From NCBI GenBank assembly GCA_964036195.1, contig OZ038451.1, positions 15,938,529-16,002,528 on the forward strand: a stretch of DNA of 64,000 nt, read 5' to 3'. Under the pieces are notes generated by a model. That model was not told the origin of the DNA. It did not search any database and worked only from the letters and a program-made list of their open reading frames with translations. Made by a program: the position numbers and the translations under genes. Positions 13,401 through 25,400 of the stretch are shown in pieces (the stretch's first letter is position 1; each line of letters opens with the position of its first letter). Source of the DNA: Sphaerolaimus hirsutus. Its lineage: Eukaryota > Nematoda > Chromadorea > Monhysterida > Sphaerolaimidae.

Positions 13401-16400
13401 GCTCAAAATTTGGCATTCAGAAATTGGGTCAAATCGATATGACTGCAATTGTACATCACCAAAATGACTAAAAAAATGTAATCTCCAAAGATTTTTCTTC
13501 ATTTTAGAAGTTAAATGAACAAAATCGGCCATGAAATAACGGAGTTATTGACATTCAAAGTTCGCGTGTTTGGGGCTACACCGGAAAAAATAAAAAAATG
13601 TGCCTTTTTTCAGACCCACCCTATCTCGGGTCAGGGGGGTCGTAGAAAGTTGATTTCGATTTTCAATACCGCCCCGACCTGAAACCATATTATGTTAAAT
13701 TTTCGTCAAATTTCGCCAAGTGGTTGCAGAGTTATAGCCATGCGAACTTTGGCGGACCCCCCCCCCAAAATGCTACTCAGAAAATCCCCTATGGCCCCGC
13801 CCCCCGCGGTAGCGGCATGCATGCGCGCGTGTGGCGGTTGCCATGCGGTGATTGTGGCCCACTGAGCACACGCAGTTGCGCACTGAGCGCAGTTGCTATG
13901 CGGTGTTTGTTATCTAGCGGTTATTCGCCCTTTTTTTATCGGGACCGGGACTGGGGTGTCGGGACCGGGACAGGTACCGCCTCAGTCACGGAATTTTGCC
14001 GAACCATCTACCGTGACCGTGGTCCCGTTTGGACCCTACACTAGATGAATGGAATTGTCGATATTCTAGACACATTTGTCGATATTTGGTGCAACGCTCG
14101 GGCTTAATTTAGTCCAAGCTTAGACACGTATTTAGTTATCATACCTATGCACTCGAATAGTCCCCAAAAATGTGCCAACCCCGCGCGCAGATGCAAATGG
14201 AGCAATTGGCCAAGCAGCACAGCGTGTTAGAGGGCGCGGTTCTGGGTGGGCAGGAGCCCGGCGGCAATGGAAATAATTCTGCGCAATGTGACAAAAAAAA
14301 CACGTTGAAACAGTGCCCCATGACGCCGGGTGAGTTGTGTGTTTTTAAATTTACTTTTTCAGATATGATGGAGATATGAGCTATGAGTTTGTGTGTGTGT
14401 TTTTTAAACAAATTTTCAGTTTGTAACGTGCTTTTTCCACCTCCACTGTGTTTAATATAAAATTGTGTTGGAGAGTTGGAGAGTATTAAGATTCCGCTAG
14501 GCATTTCTTGGCTGTGTTCTGGTATAAATTATTGTGCAGCCAGGTCTGCGCAAATTCATCGGGTGGTGTGCCAGAGAAACCCTAGCCTGACGTTAGTTGA
14601 GCCAGTTGAGGGTCACGGGACAATTTATAAATTTATTTAGTGCTGTTTGATAGCGCCACCCGCTGGTGGCATTTTGAAAAACAACGACAGAGAAATTGAT
14701 ATAGGTCGCTCATGGTGCCAGCGCTAGGGTTCAAACGGGATCCGGGATCGGGATCGGGATCCCGTTTGAACCCTAGCACCAGGGCAAAGTAAAAGGCACC
14801 GGCCAAGGCTTCATGTGCTGTGCAATTTTGTCCATAGTATGTGGTTATTCATATTTCAAAAAACAGCGATATATTTACCCAACCGTGTTTGCCTATTTTG
14901 TAAACCTCCCATCAAATAAATATACCTACTGTGAAATCCATTATACCCGATACGTGATCTGATGAGTGAATCTAAAATTTTGTTGAATTTTAAATGATTT
15001 TTATAATTTATATTTATCTTACTTTTTTGTTCAAAATTTGTTGTCAGTTTATGACAGAGATAGTTCCATTCTCTGTACAGCAACGACTCCGATCAGTAGA
15101 CAATAGTGGCTATGGACATTGTAATGAATTAAATATTTTGTCTTTCATGTGTAATCATTATAATTGCTTCATAAAAGTGATTGCCACATCATTCTGATCA
15201 TTTTAAGTGCTCAACCATCAAAATCGGTTGAAAATTCATGGAAATATGCGCTTCCAAAGGTGAGACCACAGAGAAACTGCCCGATATTTACTTCAGAAAA
15301 TACAGCCCGGTGCGGTGCCTTTCGGTGCTAGCACCGGCAACCCGCCGGTGCCCTTCGGTGCCGGTGCCATTTTTTCCAAAAGGCACCGGTGCCGGTGCGG
15401 TGCGGTGCCATTTTCTGGCCGGTGCCCCAGGGTGCCAGGTGCCATTTTCATGCGTTGGCAAAGGTGCCGGTGCGGTGCGGTGCCATTTTTCCCGGTGCCT
15501 TTAACATCACTACTCAGAATGTGACTACCTATTTCTGTTGCACTGGCAAATTGCTGCAGTACCTACCTGTTTTTGTTTATTTAGAATCACTTTTCATTAA
15601 CCGACTTGCATTTTTATCCTTTTATACCACACAGTCTTCGTTGAAAACTCAAACTCTACATAAAGTTCGATTGAGTAGAAGGTAAATTTTTCAGACAAAT
15701 CATCAACTGAATTTAAAGATTTTTAGTTTTTTTTAATAGTACTTTCTACCGGCCGTCATTGGTTGTGGCGGTCAGCCGCTTTGTGGTAAGCGTATATTCC
15801 CAGTGATGGGAAAATTTATGCCGATATGTGTCTGATATTTTTCAACATTTGCATTTCCATGTGGGTATATAATTGATAGAGAATAAATATATAGATGATA
15901 TGAATGTAGCAATTTTATGTGATGATGTATACGGAGGAAACTGGGATTGAAACGGCAATGTCGAAACTGTGGCCGACGCCGAAAAGTCGCGACATTTGAC
16001 TCATGAAATGCCGTTTCAATCCCACAACTGATCCAACATTTCCCTTCCCTAAAACAGCCCTGTCCCACCATCACGCAGTCTATTCGGAATCGGACGACGA
16101 ATCGTGTATATTCCACGACGCGGCGGACGATTTGCCCACCGAGTCCAATAGGGGCACCTTGACCGAGTCGGGCGAGGCGGGCAACGAGCTGCCCGACGCC
16201 GCGCCCGACGGGCACAGGGGCAACCGCAGGACGAACAGGCAGTTGAGCAAGGGCAGCGATTTGTTGAAGGCGACCATCGTGACCCGACCCGGAACGAAAT
16301 TGATGCCTCTGGTCGGTTTTGCGGAAACGGAATTGGGATTCGGGTTTTTGTGCTGCGGGTCGGATTTACTTTTAGTCGTTATTTAGTAATTCAGGCAGAT

Positions 16401-19400
16401 TGAGTGGGGTTTTTTGAGTTGATACCTAGCGGGAAGTTTTTCGCTGGGAAGCGTGCTTGGTGTTTTGATTCCAGCTTTTGCAGCTTGAATTCAAAATTTT
16501 CAGGCTTATAAGCGAATGTCAGAATCGGTATAAGGACTAAATTAGGTTTTTACTCGCGTCGCATATATATTCTGCCTAGGAAAGGTGAATACAACGCCTT
16601 AATACAAAAATATTTGCTAATAACTCTGCCATGCCATGCGTAAATAATTATCATGTTTAGTTGGTTGATTTTCAATCGCTAATTGTCAATTATTTTGAGC
16701 ATTCTTGTATCGGAATACAAACTAAAATAAAAACGCTTCATTTCGTCTGTGATTGTTTCTGTTGCTAAGCGCTAGTTCATTTTTAGTTGATTCTATGACG
16801 TCATAGGAGCGCGTAGAATTTTTTCTGACATAAATCACGACTTATGTTTGTTAGTTTGTTAATGCAAAATCAAATAAGTCAATGTCATAACAGTCATGTG
16901 GACGGTATCTAACAAATAGGCTGTTTTTTTTTGTCTGGGTCTGACTTAGCTGCGTGAAGACCACCTAGGCTTGAATTTTTGTTTGCGATTGAGTTCTCTG
17001 TGTGCACTTTGTGATATTGCTTTGCGTATGCATGCAGAATCGTATCAGATTTACATTTGCCAGAACTTCATTGCGAGTTTCTATCAGTGTGAGAATAAAT
17101 TGTTGGAATTCTTTTTTTTACAAAAAGTTTCTGTATATATACTTATTTTGTACAAAATCGATGTAGCATACTGTTCAAAGCACCGGTCGGTCTTGCACCG
17201 CCGGCTTTGCATATAATCGGCGGACATGACACTTTGCTTGGAAACCCAAATCTGCTTTTTAATCAGCATATTTCGGTTTTATACTCGGCGGACCGCAAAG
17301 TACGTGTAGAATCCTACCATAAGTTAATGAATACAATCTTGTGATAAGTTTCGTAATTAATTATTCCAGAGTAAAAACGAAATATTCTGATAAAAAAACT
17401 GTATAATTTTTGGTTCATTATTCAGATGTGTTATGGTAGGTTTCCATACTAAGTGTGATGTCCGCCGAGTATTTTTATACTATGGAATTAAAAATTACGA
17501 AATTTACCACAAAATTTTATTCATTAAATTATTGTAGGCTTCTGTACAAAAGTATGCGCTTCATTCCTGCGCGTGCCCTCGCACTAGCTTCTTCCGTTTG
17601 AGATAAACCAACTTCCGTCGTGTTTTTATCAACTGAAAATTGTGGGTGCAGCACTAGTGAATAGTTTATCGTCTCCTGATCTGAAAAATTTATGTGTGCC
17701 TTAGTTGACTGGAATGGTCCATTTTTTGTAATTGTCAACTCTTGCCTCCTTGCTGCTTTGTCAATTTTGAAGGATTTTTTTGCATTTTTAAAATTTGTTT
17801 CCTGTAGTCTGCCAAATTTCGTGTCAAATGACAAATTCAACACAAATTTTCAAATTTCAAATAAATTTTGATTGATCATTCATAAAAAGTAAATATCAAA
17901 TGCGCCCTTTAAAATGCATTTCCAAATAGCCGCTGCTCAAATAAATAGCTCTGATGAGTGTGCGTGCATGGCACCAGACCACAACGTTAATTCATTTACA
18001 GCTGTCACATTCAGCATGCATCTACACGTGTTTGTTGCATGCAACAAGACACGAATTTGTTTACTCTTAAGCATTTCTTATGCATCGAAGACACATACTT
18101 TTGTGGCTTTTTCGTGCACCAATGATAAAAATGCTTAGGTATTTTTTTCGTGTTTTTATTGTTTTACAGAACATTCATCCATGCATGGGAAAGCGCTGTA
18201 TTTCTTGTTTAGGCATTTCCAAAATGTTCCATTGGGCCTCCACACACTGGATGTCAACTGAATTCGTGTCAACTAAATGTCAACTGAATTTAAGTGATAC
18301 TGATTTCAACTTATCTATCTGATAGAGCATAGTCAGGGACGTATCCAGGATTTTTGAGCGGGGGGGGCTGCTTGTTTACGGGGGCCGGCGAGGGGGGGGG
18401 GGCTCAGCCCCCCCCCCCTAAAATTTTAGCTACATAGTGGCGGAATGGCGCCATGGCGCTGGCGCCATTAGTAGGCGCCACGCCATGGCGCTATTGGCGT
18501 TGGCGTCAGCGCCATGGAATGCTGTATATGTATGTAAATATACATACAAAACAGCCAAAAAACACAACATTGAGTGTATTTATAATGATTTGTGGCCACA
18601 TGAAGCAAATCCGATGATAATACCTTATGTCTGGTGAAGAATTCGCGCTTGCGCGCAAAAATTTTTACGCTGACGTTGAAAAAGTCGCATTCTCCGGTCA
18701 CTTTTTGGTCTCGCCCCGGGAGGGGGGGGGGCTGCAGCCCCCCCCGCCCCCCCCTGGATACGGCCCTGAGCATAGTTAATTTTACATCATGACACTTCAT
18801 TTTCATTGTTCCTGTTAAGTGTGATGCTTTTTACAAACTTCTTGTTTTATTCAATTGACACTGAGTTGACGCGAATTTGCGATGTCAACTAGTGTGTGTG
18901 GGCCCAATGGGAAGCGATCCTTTAAGCCGGCTTTAGAGTAGGAAACGGCACGGTATCGTACATCTTCTCACTGTCGACGAATCAGGAGTTTAATCGGGGG
19001 GGGGGTGCTTGCGGTTACCTCCATATAGGGGTATCCAAGATTTTGGCCCTTGCGGAGGCTGGATAGATAGCTAATCGCTCCTCCGGAAGGATAGATAGCT
19101 GAAAAAGTTTTCTGGGGGGGGCTCGCGGGGGCAAAATATGTAGGCTTTTTCAGTGCATAGAAGGCAGAAAGACGAAAAAAATCGCTAATAATCGGTTAAA
19201 AGTGCCTAAAAGTAGGTTTAAAATTGCTAAAAACAAGCATATAATCATGCATATAGACTATATATAAAACTATATAAAGTTGCGAAAATTAGTTATTTTG
19301 AGTGAAAATTGGGGCAAAATTTCTCAAAAACCACTCCTAGCTGAGCGATTTGCGGGGGGGGGGGGTTTGGGGGTAGTAGCCAAAATTTTTGCCTCGGGAT

Positions 19401-22400
19401 AGATGGATAGCTGAGCGGTCTCCGGGATAGATAGATAGCTGGCCGATTTGGGGGGGCAGCTTCCCCCCAGCCCCCCCCCAGGAGACCCCTGCCCCCATAT
19501 TGGCCAGCTATCTATCTATCCCGGAGGCTGCTCTGGTGCGAACGCTAACGCCAATCCTACCGTGGCGCGTCGTCTACAAATGGTGTCGGCACCATGACGT
19601 CATTCTGTCTTCCCGTTTACCGGGGTCCGTATACGATTCACATGGCACAGTACGGTAAAATCTGAAACTTACAGTATGGAAAATTTGAAAAATGCTGATA
19701 AACTCGCGCGTAAAATCATTCAAATCACGGTAAACAATACAGTAGGATAAATTTTCAAAGTAATTTTCGCATCCTAGTGAGCTTCTACTGAAGCTTCGAT
19801 GCATGTTCAGAATACGATCAGAGTTTAAAATAAGAGTGATTGCACACTGTTGTTCTTGTGCAAATAGACTGAATAAATACGATAACATTTCTCGTCGAGA
19901 AAGTGCGCCTTTATTTGTTTGTCTATGATCAGATTTGTGAATGCACTCATTCACAGGCCCCCCATCCCTCCTATTTTTGAGGGCGGAGGGGGGGGGGGTC
20001 ATGTGGACAAGTCCGTACACAACCAATACAAATACACCTATTGGAATGGTCCATTGCTGATGAGTCATCTATTAAACTCATTTCTTGTCAACTTTGTCTT
20101 ATCTACAAACTGTCTAAGCTTGTAACATTGGCCGCATGCCCCGTGTTTAGCTAGATGCAGGTGGATTTGTTTGATTGAAATAAAATGTCTGAAATAGTGA
20201 CATTTGCCAATAACACCCTCTCCTTATTAGCTGAGTTGCATGCAGTGTTCAAACTGGACGGGTCCAGTTCCAATACCGTCAACTACTTGAAATACCGATT
20301 TCCGATTTCCAGTTACAATCCCGATCCCGACGTTTCAAAATCTCTGTCCCGATCCCGAAAAACCAGACATATTTGAACCCTAACCGCATACGGTGGCCCC
20401 CAGGGAGCACTTCCAGACCCTGTCAAATGTCAAATAAGTCAAGTAAATGCTCTGTAAAATGACAAACACGTTTGCCATTTTTCAGGGCATTGCATGGCTT
20501 TCGAGACTTTGCACGACATTTGACATTTTACAGGGTCTGGGACAAGGACGTATCCAGGGGGGGGGGCGGGGGGGGCTGCAGCCCCCCCCGCTCCCGGGGT
20601 GAGACCTAAAAAATCCCGGGAAAAGCAAGTTTTCCTATACATTTTTCATGGTAGGTGCAAAAAAATTCGCGCGCTGGCGCGCGACCTCCCCCCCAACACC
20701 TAATTATCAGCGGATCGGTCCCCGGTGACACAAATCCATGAAATTGTGTGCCCTCCACTGTGTATGAACGTGTATTTCATACATATACAGCGGTTTCTGG
20801 CGCTGGCGCCAGCGCCAACGGCGCCATGGCGTAACGCCTATGAATGGCGCTAGCGCCATGGCGCCATTCCGTCACTATGTAGGCGAAATTTCAAGGGGGG
20901 GGGGCTGAGCCCCCCCCGTTCGCCGGGCTCCGTAAACAAGCAGCCCCCCCCGCTCGAAAATCCTGGATACGTCCCTGGTCTGGGAGTGGCACCAGTAGTG
21001 CAGAATCCATTCCCTAATCCTTGCATGTCTGCGGTGTGCGTGCGGTGTGTCTGACTCTGGTCTGCAAGTTTGCTATGGTTCTGAATTACTGCGACGATAA
21101 GTTTAGTTAGCCAATGATGCTTGGAAATTGGCTTTTTAAATTGACATTTTCCTGTCTCGTTTTCTTTAACTTTGATATCACTTTCTTGTAAAAAATAATG
21201 AGCGTTGATTCAATTTGTCCCAATCAGGCGATTTGATAACGTTCACGTTTGAATTGGTGGCTGCAGATGTTTTTTAATCATGTGTATTGCATGCCTGCAC
21301 ACCAACCCAAAATTGGTCCTAGAATTTCTCAATCTAGCCCGCATTTATGATTGTCAAGCTAAGGATTTTTATTTTTTGATCGATGGCATCTTGCTATGTG
21401 ACGTATATGCGCATATTGCGTCATTGCGAAAACAATCCTTAGGGAATTATAACATTATAACAAAAGTCGCCTATGTTCTCGGTTTATTCCGCGGGGGATA
21501 ATTATTCACGTCGTTAGAATTTGTAAATTTCATTTCCTTAATTTTATAAACCTGTTCTTAAATGCAGTTCAGGTTTTTATTTTCAGATTTTTTAGATGTT
21601 TATAATCAGTGGCGTAGCCAGAGGGGCGGGGGGGGGGCTGCCCCCCCCCTTCCCGGGCCAGACAGAAAAGTTGCCGGAAATGGCACATTTCTGTGGCGAT
21701 TTTGTAGGTTGATCGCAAAAAATTTCGCGCATTTCGCACCTTGCAAATTCCTTTATACTTATTTGCATCTCAGTAGTATAAATACCGCTACAAATCGCTA
21801 AACGCGGTACCATTTTTCATATATTTCGGTAAAATTTTCTTATATTGTAGCCGCTGGCGCCAACGCCAACGCCATGGCGCGTCGCCTACAAACGGCGCCA
21901 GTGCCATACGTCCATTCCGCTATCATATTAGGCCAACTTTTATTGGGGGGGGGGCGCCGCCCGCCCCCCCCCCCCGTTCGCCGGCCTTCGTATACCATGC
22001 CCCCCGCTCAAAAATCTGGCTACGCCGCTGTTTATAATTCCATTTTTTATTCAGTTTCATGAGATTTACGTAAGTAGTGTTATATTTTTTGTACTTTGAT
22101 AGCCTTGCTTGTAGGGTTCAAACGATATCACTTTTCGATATCGATATTCGATATTCGATACTTTTTCAAAATTTTCGATATCGATATTCGATATTCGATA
22201 TTTTTTCAAAATTTTCGATATCGATATTCGATACGATATGGACCCTCGATATCGATATTCGATATTCGATACTAAAAAATGGTCGATATTCGATATCGAT
22301 ATTTCGATATTTTCGATATTCGATATTTAGCTTTTGGAATAGCAAGGCATATTTCAAGCAGCATATTGTATTTTCATATGGTTGCAAACATGGTTGATTA

Positions 22401-25400
22401 TCTCTTTACTGAAAAGTACAATTGATTTTAACAAGGTTTACAATGGTCAGAATGAGAAAATTGAAGAAAAAACATGACAAATTAAATTGTATCAGACAAA
22501 CAACTATTGGTAGATATTACAATTCATACTTATAACCCAATTGTTTAAGGGCATGTTGCAAAAAAGCAGCATATCAGCATTTTCTGGCTTCAAATTTGAG
22601 GTAGGTAGTTCAGTAGGTATGTGGCCAAACCAAATACAAGAAATGTGGTACTCCAACAAAGATGACATTAAATACTTTACTTTTACTCATCAACTTAGAT
22701 ACTATAAGCAAATCAAATTAATCACAAATATCTCAAAACAAAAATAATAACTTAATTAAGGACATTATACAGGTTCGATATATCGAAAATATGGTCGATA
22801 TTCGATATCGATATTCGATATTTTTTCAAAATTTTCGATATCGATATTCGATATTCGATAATTTTTCAAAATTTTCGATATCGATATTCGATATTCGATA
22901 TTAAAAAATGGTCGATATCCGATATTCGATATTCGATACGATATATCGTTTGAACCCTACTTGCTTGTTTACTTGTGTATTAGATCAAGGAGTGTTAAAA
23001 TAGTGTTGTATTTAAAGGGAATTATCCGATCCGTAGCCTTGAAGAATATTGAGGCGTTGGTGCCTCAAATTAAAATTACCTATTCGCGAAACCCACTGGA
23101 GTCAATTCGGGAACTTGTCGACCGACAAGAAAAGTTGTATTCTAGTGATATGAAAAGTTGTGCAACAGTGGGGTCTGGGGGCGGTTAAAAATCATGCCAT
23201 TATAATCTAGTAATTTGATGTCTTTTGATTCACGAAAATTGAAAAACACAATAAAATCCCCACTTTCCAGACCCGACATTCATCAGATGACGAAAATTCC
23301 ACAGTTAACAAGAATCAGCCGTGCACTACAGTTGGCGCGATGCCAACGCACGGTCAGAATCAGTTGGCACCGCGCCAACGCAGAAATTGCATCCCACCCA
23401 GACCTCAAAGTGGCGTCAGCTTGTGGTCTATTATGAGAAATTGTATTGGGAAGGAACTGAGCAAGATTCCGATGCCTGTTGGTTTGGGGCGGGGCTTTTT
23501 TTTGAGGGACTGTGTTTTTGAAAAAAAAATCCCATTTACGACAGGGTTTGAAAAAGCCTTAAGAATGAGTTTTTGCTTCCATCAACCGGTTTTAAAAGTG
23601 ACTTCGATTAACAGGAAATATATTTAGGAAGCTGGTTTAGCTTGCACCAATTACACTGTTTTTCGGGTGATAAGTAAACTGGTGGACAATACAAATGGAA
23701 AATTCACAAGATAACATTTTAAAAATCACACAAGCAAGCCATCAGGCTGTCACTTAGTGTGAGGGTGCCCCAAAGTATATACTATATATAACCAAAGTGG
23801 CACCCCCTCAGGCCACCCTTGTTGCTGAAACCATTTTTTTCCACTTTTTTTTTGGTAAATATAAATGGAAAATCCATACAAATTTTTGTTCAGGCCAGAA
23901 TTTGATTTATTTATAAAATGGGTTGGGGATGGTTTAGGCCACTGATTTTTTGGGACATATGAGATGGTAACTTCCTGCAACTATTCCACCCCCTCACAAC
24001 CAACGCAATCCCTACACCAAAATTTTGCTGAAGATCAAACCTGAAATATTTTTTTTAACAAAACATATATTGGAACTAATGTGTCTTACACAGCCCCAGG
24101 CTTATGATACAGCACATGGTGGCCAGGACTGGCTTACTAAGTGTCATGAGCAACATGTGGCTGGTCCTGCACCACATTGTTGCACGAATATTGCATTTAT
24201 GGCGATCAGTGGAAATACCACTGTTCAAAGACAGCATTTCCGTAAAAGCATGACTGGCCTCTGCAGCATCTGCATGCAAATCATTAAATGCTAGTGCCCA
24301 TTGAATTCAGGCAACAATTATCTGTTAAACATATACCAGGGGACAAGTGGAAATGGGTCCTGTATTTTGTGTAAATGGGCCAGACCGATGAAGAGGTCAT
24401 TCCCAGAAAGTGTAAATTTGTGGTTTTTGCAATCACAATCAAAATGTTTGCACTTATAAAGTTCTTAATATGTTTGAATGTCATGAAGTGGCTGATATCT
24501 GCAATTTAGGATGGATTTTTGTGAAGCAGCAGCAGTGTGGGGACAGCAGTGGGTAAAAATCACCCTGCAACCTATGTGCGGCTCTGAGCGAGCCATTAGT
24601 GATTTTTTTTCCATCAAAAACTGCCAGCACAAGCGTATCCAATGCTTGTGTTGGCAGCATGCCAAAAATGGCAGCGCGCTCTCCCGCAGCAATATTCTGT
24701 GTGGGATTCCAAAATTTTCCAATTATATTGGCCAGAAAAAAAATGGAAAAATATATACAAGGCTGTCACGGCTAACCAGGGGGGTGCTGGGGGGTGCCAT
24801 TTGGGGACAATGTAAAGAAATGTTGGCCCCACATTCACACAAAATTTTAGCTCGATTGGGCTGATCATTTGCACATGAGAATATTTCGAAAATTTATGTA
24901 GTCAATTTTCCATTTAAATTGTCCACCAGTTTACGTAATGCAAGATCGGTACTGTCATGTGAGTGACAAGTATTTTCACGGACAAAAGTTTACTTGTCGC
25001 TTCGCTTGCAATTTAACGTGTCACTTAACTTGTCATTTACGAAGTATACGTTGTTTTTATTCAATCCCGTTAATTTCTGGCAGGTCAATTTCAACGAGCC
25101 CCTATCATTCCTGCAAAGGATCACTGAAGATTTGGAATACTCTTCATTATTGGATCGTGCCGCCACTAAATTGGACAGTGCTGAACAGGTGTGCTGTTTT
25201 TTAATATTCAGTATCATGGATGCCTGATTTACCGCACTGACCGGTAGTCACCGGTAAATAAAAACGTAGACGCTTTCAAAAATTTCAAAATGCTTTTTGC
25301 CGGCATGTTCAAATTTACCATACCGGTTACATCACATTGAAAGATTTGTGGATTTACCGTTGACGGTAAACCGTACTTATCTTGAAAGCGTACTCATCGA

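Noticed and set aside
12691..13532. Similar open frames on both strands, suggestive of duplicated small genes
   Set aside because: They are mirror images produced by the 1.4-kb palindrome.
22112..22959. Arrays that resemble CRISPR or centromeric satellite
   Set aside because: They are CGATATTCGATA simple repeats at both ends of a TIR element with an 8-bp duplication, with no spacers of constant length.
24025..24864. Open frames of 89-117 codons in the 23677-24935 element, possible transposase
   Set aside because: No DDE/D-type motif or zinc finger is recognisable, and the frames occur on both strands at similar length.
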